Part shown: positions 49,043 through 57,633 of the stretch, one piece after another
Position numbering within the stretch: position 1 is the stretch's first letter
Layout of the letters: the number at the start of each line of letters is the position of its first letter
Source: Candidatus Burkholderia humilis
Lineage (GTDB): Bacteria; Pseudomonadota; Gammaproteobacteria; Burkholderiales; Burkholderiaceae
Assembly: GCA_001184405.1 (NCBI GenBank)
Contig: LFMX01000029.1
Coordinates: 1 to 57,633, forward strand
Direction: 5' to 3'
DNA: 57,633 nucleotides
Program-made: the position numbers and the translations under genes
Notes under the pieces: generated by a model
Seen by the model: the letters and a program-made list of their open reading frames with translations, nothing else
What the model was told of the DNA's origin: nothing
Database searches by the model: none

Positions 49043-50230
49043 ATGAACTCACACAACTCCCCGATTTCTCCCATCCTGCCGGGCGCATGGCTCGGCATGG
49101 TCGGCGGCGGCCAGCTCGGCCGCATGTTCTGCTTTGCCGCGCAGTCGATGGGCTACCGCGTCGCCGTCCTCGATCCCGATGAGACCAGCCCCGCGGGCGC
49201 CGTCGCCGATCGCCATATCCGTGCCGCTTACGACGATAAAACCGCGCTAACGGAACTCGGCCGGCTGTGCGCGGCGGTATCGACGGAATTCGAGAACGTG
49301 CCGGCCGCGAGCCTCGAATTTCTCGCGTCGTGCACGTTCGTCAGTCCGGCGGCGAGCTGCGTCGCGATTGCGCAGGATCGCGTGGCAGAAAAGCGGTTTA
49401 TCGCGGAATCGGGCGTGCCGGTCGCGCTGCATGTGGTGATCGAATCGCCGGAAGCGCTCGAAACGATTTCTGACGAGACCATCGCCGCCGTGCTGCCGGG
49501 CATTTTGAAGACCGCGCGTCTTGGTTATGACGGCAAGGGGCAGGTCAGCGTGCGCAATGCGCAGGAAGTGCGCATGGCGTATGCGTCGTTGTCGGGCGTG
49601 CCGTGCGTGCTGGAAAAGCGCATGCCGCTGAAGTACGAAGTGTCCGTGTTGATCGCGCGTGGCGGCGATGGCAAGTCCGCCGTGTTTCCGCTCGCGCAGA
49701 ATTCGCACGTGAACGGCATTTTGGCGAAGACGGTGGTGCCCGCGCCGGACGCATCGGATGCGCTCGTCGCGCAGGCGCAGGACACCGCGCTGACGATTGC
49801 ATCGAAACTCGGTTATGTCGGCGTGCTGTGCGTCGAATTTTTCGTGCTGGAGGACGGCTCGCTGATCGCCAACGAAATGGCGCCGCGTCCGCACAATTCC
49901 GGCCACTATACGGTCGATGCCTGCGCCACCAGCCAGTTTGAACAGCAAGTGCGCGCGATGACCGGCATGCCGTTGGGTGACACGCGTCAGCATTCGCCTG
50001 CCGCCATGCTGAATTTGCTCGGCGATATCTGGTTCGATGGCAAGAAGGCGCGCGCACCCGCCTGGACCGATGTCGCGGCGATGCCGGCGGCGCGGCTGCA
50101 TCTGTACGGCAAGGAGGAAGCGCGTCCGGGCCGCAAGATGGGGCACATCAATTTCACGGCAGCGATGCTGGAAGAGGCGCGCACGGCGGCGCGGGATTGC
50201 GCGCGCATGCTGCATATCGCGTTGGATTAA
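49043..50230 (+). CDS. purK: N5-carboxyaminoimidazole ribonucleotide synthase
   Basis: ATP-grasp enzyme making N5-CAIR from AIR, bicarbonate and ATP, the substrate of PurE next to it. 395 residues are intact: [52 protein letters not shown], then [20 protein letters not shown] and [20 protein letters not shown], with Glu and Asn metal ligands. A start at 48995 is possible, but 49043 matches the family start. Confidence 0.96.
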   Translation: MNSHNSPISPILPGAWLGMVGGGQLGRMFCFAAQSMGYRVAVLDPDETSPAGAVADRHIRAAYDDKTALTELGRLCAAVSTEFENVPAASLEFLASCTFVSPAASCVAIAQDRVAEKRFIAESGVPVALHVVIESPEALETISDETIAAVLPGILKTARLGYDGKGQVSVRNAQEVRMAYASLSGVPCVLEKRMPLKYEVSVLIARGGDGKSAVFPLAQNSHVNGILAKTVVPAPDASDALVAQAQDTALTIASKLGYVGVLCVEFFVLEDGSLIANEMAPRPHNSGHYTVDACATSQFEQQVRAMTGMPLGDTRQHSPAAMLNLLGDIWFDGKKARAPAWTDVAAMPAARLHLYGKEEARPGRKMGHINFTAAMLEEARTAARDCARMLHIALD

Positions 50231-50243
50231 GAAGTAGTTTGCA

Positions 50244-51266
50244 ATGACCATCATCTATCCGAGCGCCGCGCAGATCGACGAAGCCGCGGCTTTGCTCGAT
50301 GCGGGCGAGCTCGTCGCGTTTCCGACCGAGACGGTTTATGGCCTGGGCGGTGACGCCGAAAGCGCCGATGCCATCGCGCGAATTTATGCGGCGAAGGGAA
50401 GGCCGGCGAATCATCCGGTGATCGTGCATCTCGCGCCGGAGGCCGATCCGGGTTACTGGGTCAGCGATTTGCCTGCCGATGTGCGCAAACTCATCGATGC
50501 GTTCTGGCCCGGGCCGTTGACGTTCATTCTCAAGCGCGCGGCGCATATTCCGGCGGCGGTGAGCGGCGGACAGGATTCGGTGGGCGTGCGCATGCCGTCG
50601 CATCCGGTGGCGCAGGCTTTGTTGTCGGCGTTTCATCGTCGGCGCATTGGCAGCGGCAAGCAGGGCGGTGTGGCGGGGCCGTCGGCGGATCGGTTCGGCC
50701 ACGTGAGCCCGACGACCGCCCAGCATGTCCGCGATGAATTCGGCAGCGCCGTGCACGTGCTCGATGGCGGCGCGGCGGACGTGGGTATCGAATCGACGAT
50801 TCTGGATTTGTCGCGCGGGTTTCCGGCGCTGTTGCGGCCGGGGCATGTGACGCCGCAGGAAATTGCGGATATGATTGGCGTTGCGCCGCGTTTGCTCGAT
50901 GGGACGGATGCGACTGCGCCGAGGGCTTCGGGGACGTTGAAGGCGCATTACGCGCCGCGGACGCCGTTGGCTCTGCTGCCGTTCTCGGCGATTGAGCAGT
51001 TGTTGGCTTCTTCTGGTGATAGGAAGGTGGCGCTGGTGGCGCGGGCTTCTTCGGCGGGGGAATGGGCGCGTGCTGCTGGCGTTCATTTTGTCGCCGCGCC
51101 GGAGGAGCCGCAGCGGTATGCGCGGGAGCTTTATGGACTGCTCAGGGCGCTGGATCGGGCGGATGTGGAGCGGATTTTTGTGGAGAAGCTGCCGGAGACG
51201 GTGGAGTGGATCGCGGTGAATGATCGGTTGGGGAGGGCGGCGGCGGCGTTTGAGGATGAGGAGTGA
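50244..51266 (+). CDS. L-threonylcarbamoyladenylate synthase (Sua5 type)
   Basis: Sua5/TsaC enzyme that makes threonylcarbamoyl-AMP for the t6A modification of ANN-decoding tRNAs. 340 residues: the YrdC domain (AGELVAFPTETVYGLGGDAE, IYAAKGRPANHPVIVHLAPE, SVGVRMPSHPVAQALL, GPSADRFGHVSPTTAQHV, GIESTILDLSRGFPALLRPG) plus the C-terminal Sua5 domain. PSAD replaces the usual PSAN. The segment HRRRIGSGKQGG may include a locally altered stretch, but the frame is open throughout. The start lies 13 bp after the purK stop. Confidence 0.92.
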   Translation: MTIIYPSAAQIDEAAALLDAGELVAFPTETVYGLGGDAESADAIARIYAAKGRPANHPVIVHLAPEADPGYWVSDLPADVRKLIDAFWPGPLTFILKRAAHIPAAVSGGQDSVGVRMPSHPVAQALLSAFHRRRIGSGKQGGVAGPSADRFGHVSPTTAQHVRDEFGSAVHVLDGGAADVGIESTILDLSRGFPALLRPGHVTPQEIADMIGVAPRLLDGTDATAPRASGTLKAHYAPRTPLALLPFSAIEQLLASSGDRKVALVARASSAGEWARAAGVHFVAAPEEPQRYARELYGLLRALDRADVERIFVEKLPETVEWIAVNDRLGRAAAAFEDEE

Positions 51267-51335
51267 GGCGGTTGATTGAGCGCTCGGAATTTCGGGCGGT
51301 TTGCGAAGATGCTTTTTAGTGATTTCGTTTCTGGA

Positions 51336-51782
51336 TCAGAGGGTTAAGGTCAAGGGTTTCCTCCGCGTGCACGGAGATAGACCGATCGGCAAGGCACGGC
51401 ATCCCAGAAACGAAGTTTCCTCCACGTACGCGGAGATTGGTCCGCACATAAAAAGGGGTTGGAACGCTCTCGGCCTTTCCGCGCCATTCTCATGCCCGAG
51501 CGCATTTGACGCCGGGTGCCTCTTCAGCGCGCGCCAAGGATCAAGCGCAGCCTGCCCACCCAACCACAAATCCGCACGCCCACTCTTTTCCACGCCAAGC
51601 CAACCCTCGATCCGAAGCGCCATCTCCGGCGAAATTCTAGCGCGCTCGTTTAGAACGCGCGACAGTGCCGCGCGAGACACACTAAGCTGTTCGGCCGCGC
51701 GAGTAACCGCCGCACCAAGCTCCGGAAGCACATCTTCTCAAAGCGTTTCGCCCGGATGAGGCGGATCGAACAATTGAGTCAT
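51336..51782 (-). pseudogene. higA: HigA-type antitoxin with nonsense codon, no HigB partner
   Basis: Start at 51782: MTQLFDPPHPGETL, then TGA (51738-51740, probably CGA of the usual REDVL), then EDVLPELGAAVTRAAEQLSV, SRAALSRVLNERARISPEMA and LRIEGWLGVEKSGRADLWL. This is the HigA/VapI XRE antitoxin fold. The end is uncertain: from about residue 95 the sequence (from HENGAERPRAFQ onward) no longer resembles HigA and overlaps the CRISPR-like repeats. No higB gene is visible on either side. Translation restart after the stop is possible but lacks a clear site. Confidence 0.78.
51356..51444 (+). CRISPR. Possible degenerate type I-E-like CRISPR remnant: two repeats, one spacer
   Basis: Two similar 29-nt units start at 51356 (GTTTCCTCCGCGTGCACGGA...) and 51415 (GTTTCCTCCACGTACGCGGA...). 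They match at 20 of the first 23 positions and are separated by a 30-nt unique stretch. Each contains an inverted repeat CTCCxCG...CGGAG with one mismatch, and the first ends GATAGACCG. This is the layout of type I-E repeats (GTNTTCCCC...GGGGATAAACCG pattern) with spacing near the usual 61 nt (here 59). No third repeat or cas gene is seen. Could be chance or another small dispersed repeat. Confidence 0.4.
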
Positions 51783-51810
51783 GCTCGGAGCCCTATTGCA
51801 TATCCTGAGA

Positions 51811-51841
51811 ACAAAAAATGAGGCTCCCGAGGGAGCCTCAT
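51811..51841 (-). terminator. Intrinsic terminator after the esterase gene
   Basis: On the minus strand, TGAGGCTCCC and GGGAGCCTCA form a 9-10 bp stem followed by TTTTTTG. It lies 23 bp past the esterase stop at 51864. Confidence 0.85.
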
Positions 51842-51863
51842 CATCAACGCGCTAAAACCGGTC

Positions 51864-52935
51864 TTACTTCCCTAGTCCAGACTTAGCCACCGTCTGCTCC
51901 GCAGTCTGCGCATAGAGCGTATGCAAATGCGTCGTCGGATGCACCCATATACGTCTGGTCCCCGCCCTTCACCGTCAGCGTCTCCGGCGAGCAGAACAAC
52001 GAAGTCGCGAATGCCTGCGGATTCGGCTCGCCGAACTTCGCGGCCGCCGTCGCCATCGCCTGCAGATTGCACGCCGTGCCCGTGTTCGACACCGTGAATC
52101 CGAACTGCCCGAAGTTCGCCGTGATGTTCGCCCCAGATAAATCACCTTGGACATCAAGCCCGTCTGCGTCAGCGCTGCCGCCAACGCCTGATTGAAGCTG
52201 AGCGATGCCTACGTGAGAAACGCGCGCGTTGTCGCGCTGCTCGTACGCCCTGCGGCGTCGCGCCGATGTCCGGTACGTTCGAGACCAGCACGTGCGTTGC
52301 GCCGCTCTGCACGATCTTGCCGACACGCCCGCCAGATCGATCGCAGCCTGTCCGATGGCCGCCGTCGCAGCGGCGGGCGTCGTCTGTCCGGCTGCGCCGC
52401 CTGCAAGTTGAACAGAATGTCGTTCGCGCCGCCGTTGACGATCACGAGCTGATTCGCGTTGAAGCTGCCGTGCGCGGAGAGATAATTCGTCACCTGCTGA
52501 GCGACCGGCACCGTCAGCGCGCCCACATAGTTGGCCGATACCGATCGGGTTCGTCACGCGCGAGCCGCCCTGCGCGTAGCCGAGGCCCGATTGCGCGGCG
52601 GGCGCGGTGCCGAAACCGCCGGTCATCGCGGGCGTGAGCGCGTCGCCGCAATACTGCGCGACGTTTTGCACCCAGACCTGGCCCGGATTCGTCGTGAAGC
52701 GTCCGCCGCCGAAATTCGATGCCGCGCCCGGCGAATACGTGCCGACATCGGACAGACTGTCGCCGAAGGACACGATCTGCAGTTTGACGCCGCCAGTCGG
52801 TGTCGAGTTGTTGTCGTCGTCGCCACCGTCGCCGCACGCGGCGATCAGGGCGAATGCGGCGCTCGCCGTGGCGATGCGAGTGTAGCGCACCAGAGCGGCG
52901 CGCATCGATGCTTGCTGATTGATAGACCTCGTCAT
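51864..52935 (-). pseudogene. SGNH/GDSL-family lipoprotein esterase, multiply frameshifted
   Basis: Starts at 52935 with a lipoprotein signal (TASAAFALIAACGDGG, Cys near residue 34). SGNH block I is QIVSFGDSLSDVGTYSPGAA; GGSRVTNPIG and, in another frame, FNANQLVIVNGGANDILFNL give further family blocks. A middle part (PAAATAAIGQAAIDLAG) and a late part (TANFGQFGFTVSNTGTACNL) sit in different frames, and the true C-terminus (HPTTHLHTLYAQTAEQTVAK with the catalytic Asp/His region) is again shifted. At least four frame changes. A terminator follows. Inactive. Confidence 0.85.
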
Positions 52936-53297
52936 GGTCCTCGTCTCCGTTCTACGTTGTTTTCTAATTTGATCGCGACGCCGGGCGCAACGTTGTGTCG
53001 GCTGCATCGGATTGTGTGCTGCAAATCCGCACCGTGTCGAGCCAAACGACACATCGCCGCGCGATGCCCGGCACCGTGCCCGCAAGCGTACACGCAGCGC
53101 GCGCCTTATCGGGCGGGACTTCGTAGAAGAAATCTTCGGTCGCGCTCAGGCACGCGCGGGTTTGGCTGGATTGCCGTTTTGGTTGCGGCGTGCTTGAGGG
53201 CTATCTTGGTAGGCGGCAACTGTGCACATCAGACGCCGCTGTAGCGGATTAAAGCGTGGCCGCAGGGGCACCGCGACAAACGAAGCAAAACCTCGTT
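52936..53297. other. Intergenic region between dacB and esterase, no gene seen
   Basis: About 360 bp. Short frames are not convincing on either strand. It should hold the esterase promoter on the minus strand; I see no clear sigma-70 boxes. Confidence 0.5.
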
Positions 53298-54858
53298 TCA
53301 CTCAACTTCCCCCGTCTTCCGCACGCTTTCATACACCCACTCCAGCAGCGCGTCATGCGCGGCGCGCGCTTTCCACACGCGGATCGTTGATGAAACTCAC
53401 CACCACGTAACTCTCGCCATTCGCCGCGTCGACGTAACCTGCGATCGCGCGCACGTCGCGCAGCGTGCCGGTCTTGATGTGCGTATTGCCGAGCGCGTCT
53501 GCGTTGGTCAGGCGGTTGCGCATCGTGCCGTCGACGCCTGCGATCGGCAGCGATTCCACGAAGACCTGCGCGACCGGACTCGCATTCGCCGCGACGAGCA
53601 AATCCGCAAGCGATGCCGCCGTGATCGTCTCGTTGCGCGACAGGCCGGAGCCGTTGTCGAGCGACAGCCCGCTCATCGGCAAGGCGCTGCGGCGCAGGAA
53701 GGTCTGAATGGCGGCGGATTTCGCGGTGGTCGCAGGCGGCTTGGATTGCGCCGCACCGATCGTCAGAAACAGGTTGCGCGCCATCACGTTGTTCGAAAAC
53801 TTGTTGATGTCGCGTACGACATCCGATAGCACCGGACTGCGATGCGTGCCGACGAGCTGCGCCGACGATGGCGTCGTGCCTTCGCGCGTCGTGCCCTGGA
53901 ACGTGCCGCCCGCCTGCTTCCACAGCGCTAGAAAGCCGCCCGCGAAAAACGTCGAGTGATCGAGCGCGGCCACGCTGATCGTGCGACTATCCGCACCGCA
54001 GCGGATAGTCGCCGATAAACGATGCCTGCACGAAGCCGCCCTGCGTCTGCGCCACGCTCGGCGATGCCGCCTGCAACGAGCCCGTACACGCGCCGCGCGT
54101 CACGCGCAATTCGTTATCGATCTGCAATTGCGCGAGTTGCGGCAGCACATCGATCGATACTTGCCCGTCGGAGTTCGGCGTCAGCGTGAACGAGAGCGAC
54201 TTGAACGCATAGAGCAACGGGTCGGGGCCGACGTTGTAGGGCGCAGAATCGTCGCTGTCGAAGGCGGGCAGATCGCGCTTGGAGGCATCGAAATAATGTT
54301 TGTCGAGCACCAGCGCGTCGTCGATGCCGGTAATGCCGTTCTTGCGGATCTGATCGACGAGATCGATCAGTTCTTCGGGCACGAGCTTCGGGTCGCCCGT
54401 GCCCTGAATGTAGAGATTGCCGTGCAGCACACCTTGCGCATCGGGCTGGCTGTCGGCGTAGGCGGTGGTTTTCCAGCGATAGTCGGGACCGAGAATCGAC
54501 AGGCCGGAATACGTGGTGACGAGTTTCATCGTCGATGCGGGGAGCATCGGCTCATTCGCGTTGAGCGCGACGAGCGGCACCGACGCGCCGATGCGCTGCA
54601 CGACCACGCTCATCGACGAAAGCGGCACGCGCGCGCGGGTGCGGCCATGACCGTGGCGGGGAGCGGTCCGGCGGGCGCCGCCGCCTTGACCCTGGCGGTG
54701 GCGCCGATCGCGGCCCGTTGCGGCGCGCGTCCCTGTGCGTCGGATTTGGAGCCGCCGCCGTGCGCATCGGCGGGATTCGAATGAGCGGCGAACGCGCACG
54801 CGGCGGTCACACAGGCGGCGCGCATCGAAAAGAAACGGTGAGCAAAGGCAAACGGCAT
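53298..54858 (-). pseudogene. dacB: D-alanyl-D-alanine carboxypeptidase/endopeptidase (PBP4), three frameshifts
   Basis: Periplasmic penicillin-binding protein that trims peptidoglycan peptides. The signal peptide lies near MRAACVTAACAFAAHS. The active-site motifs survive: LPASTMKLVTTYSGLSILGP (SxxK), DINKFSNNVMARNLFLTIGA (SxN) and LGNTHIKTGTLRDVRAIAGY (KTG). The frame breaks near 54627 (before VPLSSMSVVVQ), near 54003 (2 bp lost between GDYPLRCG and SRTISVAALDHSTF, completing a perfect palindrome), and near 53372 (2 bp lost in DPRVWKARAAHDALLEW). The intended stop is at 53298. Non-essential in most bacteria. Confidence 0.88.
53983..54012. repeat. Perfect 12-bp inverted repeat at a dacB frameshift
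   Basis: The arms gcgactatccgc and gcggatagtcgc enclose accgca. The intended codons on the minus strand are TGC GG(C G)AT AGT CGC; loss of the two bracketed bases converts an imperfect palindrome into a perfect one, as expected from template switching within a hairpin. Confidence 0.75.
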
Positions 54859-55071
54859 GGGCGAGCGTGATTGAAAGCGTGATTGTCGAAGCTGTGCCGC
54901 GTGCCAGCGCATCGTGAGGGCTTATTGTAGACAAGCCGGCTTGCGGAATTCGTACGAATCGGCTGAGCATTTCCGCGGGAACCGACCGGTTAAGTCCGGT
55001 TTAAGGCCGTGAAAGCTAGAATTCGTTTGCGGCCAGACGGCCGTTCCTTGCAACCAACACGAAACGATGCC

Positions 55072-55733
55072 ATGCGAATCCTGCTAGTCGAAGATGACCG
55101 GATGATTGCCGAGGGCGTGCGCAAGGCGTTGCGCGCGGACGGCTTTGCGGTCGACTGGGTCCAGGACGGCGAGGCCGCGCTGACGGCCATCGGCGGAGAA
55201 TCCTACGACCTGATGTTGCTCGATCTCGGTTTGCCCAAGCGCGACGGCCTCGACGTGCTGCGAACGCTGCGCGCCCGCGCGAATTCGGTGCCGGTGCTGA
55301 TCGTCACCGCGCGCGATGCGATCGCGGATCGCGTGAAAGGTCTCAACGCCGGCGCGGACGATTATCTCGTCAAGCCGTTCGATCTAGACGAACTCGGCGC
55401 CCGCATGCGCGCGCTGATCCGCCGTCACGCGGGGCGCGGCGAATCGCTCGTGCGTCATGGCGATCTGACGCTCGATCCGGTCGGACACCAGGTCACGCTC
55501 AAAGGCGAGCCGGTGCGCTGTCGGCGCGCGAGTTTGCGTTGCTCGAAGCGCTGATGGCGCGGCCCGGCGCCGTGCTATCGAAGAGTTAGCTCGAAGAAAA
55601 AATCTACGGCTGGGGCGATGAAATCGGCAGCAACACGGTCGAGGTGTATATCCATTCGCTGCGCAAGAAACTTGGCGTGGACCTCATCCGCAACGTGCGT
55701 GGTCTCGGCTACATGGTCGCAAAGGACAACTGA
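55072..55733 (+). pseudogene. OmpR-family response regulator (QseB/PmrA-like), frameshift and nonsense
   Basis: The receiver domain is complete with MRILLVEDDRMIAEGVRKAL, phospho-Asp in LMLLDLGLPKRDGLDVL, VTARDA and YLVKPFDLDELGARMR. In the DNA-binding domain a base is lost near 55509 (intended ALSAREFALLEALMARPGAV), and a TAG at 55587-55589 replaces a Gln codon in LSKSQLEEKIYGW. The end NTVEVYIHSLRKKLG and VDLIRNVRGLGYMVAKDN is otherwise normal. The stop overlaps the kinase start (TGATG). A truncated phosphorylatable receiver without DNA binding would be the only product. Confidence 0.88.
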
Positions 55734-57019
55734 TGCGGTCCATCCGCCGCTCGCTGCTGATCTGGCTGCTCGCGCTCGTGCTGATCGGCGTGGGTTTCGC
55801 CGGATGGCTGATTTACCGGCAGGCGCTCGCGACCGCCAACGAACTTTTCGATTACCAGCTTCAGCAGATCGCGGAAGCGCTGCCGTCCGAGCCGTTTTCT
55901 TCGGTGCTGAGCTCGCGTACGGAAGGCAGCGAAGGCGTCGTCATTCAGATCTGGAATCGCAATGGCGTGCTGATGTACTACTCGCATCCGCGCGTGCCGC
56001 TCGCCCCGCATGCCGAACTCGGCTTCTCGACCGAAACCACGCCGCGCGGCGAATGGCGCGTGTACAACAGTGCGATCGTCGGCGATAACGTCGTGCAGCT
56101 CGCGCAGCCGCTGTCGATTCGAAACCGCGTCGCGGCGGGCGTCGCGTGGCGCACGCTGTGGCCGCTCGTACTGCTGCTGCCGCTGCTTGGCGTCGCGATC
56201 TGGGTGATCGTCGGACGCGGCTTCGCGCCGTTGCAGCGCGTGACGCGCGCGCTCGATACGCGTCATCCCGAAGCACTCGATCCGCTCTCCGATCAGCGTT
56301 TGCCGCAGGAAGTGCGGCCGGTCGTGCGTGTGTTGAACGCGCTGCGGTCGCGTTTGTCGACCGCGCTCGATACGCAAAAAGCCTTCGTCGCCGATGCCGC
56401 GCACGAACTGCGCACGCCGCTCGCCGCCGTCAAGATTCAGGCGCAACTCGTCGCGCGCGCCCCCGACGACGCCACGCGCCGCGAGGCGATCGCCGATTTG
56501 CACGAAGGCGTCACGCGCGCAACGCGGCTTGCCGAGCAACTGCTCGCGCTGGCGCGTTCGGAGCAGGACGGGAAGGCGGCGCACGGCGTCGTCGATCTCG
56601 CCGCGCTGCTCGACGATTGCGTGCGTGCTTACGTGCTGGTCGCGCAGGAGCGGGGTGTCCGATCTCGGCATCGAGGCGCCCTGCGACACCGATGCGCTGC
56701 GCGTGATGTTCAGCAATCTCATCGATAACGCGACGAAATACACGCCGAAAGGCGGGCGAGTGGATGTCATTTTAAAAATACAGAATGGGCGTCCCGTCGT
56801 CGAAATCGCAGATAACGGTCCGGGCATTCCTCAAGAAGAACGAAAAAAGTGTTTGACCGGTTTTATCGCGTGGGAGAGGGCGCGAACCGTTCCAGAACCG
56901 ACATTTCCGGAAGCGTGCTCGGCCTGGCAATCGTTCGGCGAATTGCTGATCAGCATGACGCAACCGTGACGCTCGCGCAATCTCGATTCGGCGGGCTGAG
57001 CGTTTCAATTCAGTTCTGA
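55733..57019 (+). pseudogene. Sensor histidine kinase (QseC-like), frameshifts in the ATPase domain
   Basis: The N-terminal membrane segment is LLIWLLALVLIGVGFAGWLI; a periplasmic sensor domain, then LWPLVLLLPLLGVAIWVIVG, HAMP, and H-box FVADAAHELRTPLAAVKIQA follow. The frame shifts near 56655; the N-box DALRVMFSNLIDNATKYTPK and G1 VVEIADNGPGIPQEE continue in another frame. A further shift occurs in the AAAAAA run near 56850 (intended KVFDRFYRVGEG). The G2 box reads GSVLGLAIV rather than GSGLGLAIV. The intended stop is at 57017-57019 (LSVSIQF). Membrane and phosphorylation-site domains could be made, but no ATP binding. Confidence 0.87.
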
Positions 57020-57633
57020 TCTGATGGCCGCATTTCTGCACTTGTCGCGCACATGGCAAAATTCAGAATTGCAGACGGCATTTTTTATTCAAAGTGTCAT
57101 GTCCTTTTAAGCCCAACGTGCCCGCGGTCAGTGAGAGCCCGGCAGCTGTGGACTCGATAATCAGAAGACACCGGTCTTGCAGTATACCAAACTCATTCGA
57201 GCAAAGAAAAATAATCGTCCAAATTGAATAGCAGGCATTAAGCCTCGGTATACCAAATTCGATTCAGGCGATAAAAATTTGGTCTACAAATCCATTTTAC
57301 AAAATAAAAAATACACAGTTAACGGCATTAAAGCTTAAAAAATTGCTGTTTAAGGCATTGTTAGGATTGCGCCTATTTGCAAGCGATTCGTAGGCAAGTA
57401 AATTTCGTGTAAGGCATGAGTATCACTGGTTTGAGTGATTAACGTCATGTTTTCGGGAGTACCGGTTGTTGGATATACGCCCCGAATTCGTTCGATCGTC
57501 GCCATTGCCGCCATTCTGACTGGCGCGCGCTCTCTGGCTCTCTGTACCGCGAACGACTCAGTTCCCTCTTTCATTGGTTAGCTTTAAGTTACGAGGTTCT
57601 GCATAAATACCGCTTACCGCATCGTCTGGAATT
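57020..57633. other. AT-rich tail with a short direct repeat, no certain gene
   Basis: Base composition drops sharply compared with the rest. The decamer gtataccaaa occurs at 57182-57191 and 57248-57257, each followed by a C/T and tc. A minus-strand frame at 57350-57574 (RIRGVYPTTGTPENMTLITQ, THALHEIYLPTNRLQIGAIL) might be the end of a foreign gene that extends or begins outside the window, but there is too little to name it. Probably horizontally acquired or regulatory DNA. Confidence 0.4.

Noticed and set aside
51300..51720. Plus-strand 152-codon frame opposite higA as a gene
   Set aside because: It is antisense to clear HigA sequence, Ser/Pro/Ala-rich, and has no start signal or known motif.

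Overview
The window is a high-GC chromosome segment from a Burkholderia sensu lato bacterium (Burkholderia/Paraburkholderia/Caballeronia type). Protein sequences and gene order support this: two-component pair-recA-recX-DUF2889-sucC-sucD-terC-pilin-pglL-moaC-M48 protease; waaF-zinc finger-ilvE-azlCD-pgk-pyk-fba-purC-purE-purK-tsaC; and an esterase-dacB-OmpR/kinase block. No database search was possible, so the genus is an inference.

The dominant feature is gene decay. About half of the recognisable genes carry frameshifts, in-frame stops, small tandem duplications or IS truncation. Purine synthesis, the TCA cycle, most of glycolysis, recA/recX, ilvE, waaF and tsaC read through intact. Surface proteins, hydrolases, transporters, regulators and the mobile island are mostly broken. 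Single-base indels alone could be assembly errors. Nonsense substitutions, a 7-bp and a 15-bp duplication, a 5-bp deletion between short direct repeats, lost catalytic residues (Asp to Gly in a receiver, HExxH to HExxR in a peptidase) and palindrome-templated indels argue that much of the decay is real. This pattern fits a host-restricted lineage such as the leaf-nodule Burkholderia symbionts, or a poor draft of a decaying genome.

Layout. 1-8879: broken gabD, exported proteins, metallophosphoesterase, broken patatin, isochorismatase/msrB pair, yadGH-type ABC exporter, cupin, broken 3-hydroxybutyryl-CoA dehydrogenase. 8880-11160: chimeric IS5/IS630 remnant truncating a lipoprotein operon. 11160-19640: a decayed genomic island beside tRNA-Met, with a tyrosine integrase, hypothetical pairs, an XRE-ImmA fusion coupled to an unknown protein, a TIGR04141/DUF6119 protein and a small coupled gene pair. 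19680-26990: tRNA-Met, MHS transporter remnant, TctDE-like pair, recA with tandem LexA boxes, recX, DUF2889. 27080-38740: sucCD, terC, pilin and its O-glycosylation ligase, a nuclease remnant, moaC, M48 protease, hydrolases. 38897-51266: heptosyltransferase, ilvE, azlCD, lower glycolysis, purine genes, tsaC. 51300-57633: higA remnant with a CRISPR-like repeat pair, esterase, dacB, a second two-component pair, and an AT-rich tail.

The best candidate for an undescribed system is the island cargo at 13569-18041. It is an ATGA-coupled unknown protein plus XRE-ImmA fusion, convergent with a sporadically distributed TIGR04141 protein, followed by a TAATG-coupled small pair and an integrase. All but the last small gene carry at least one lesion, so it would have to be studied in intact relatives.
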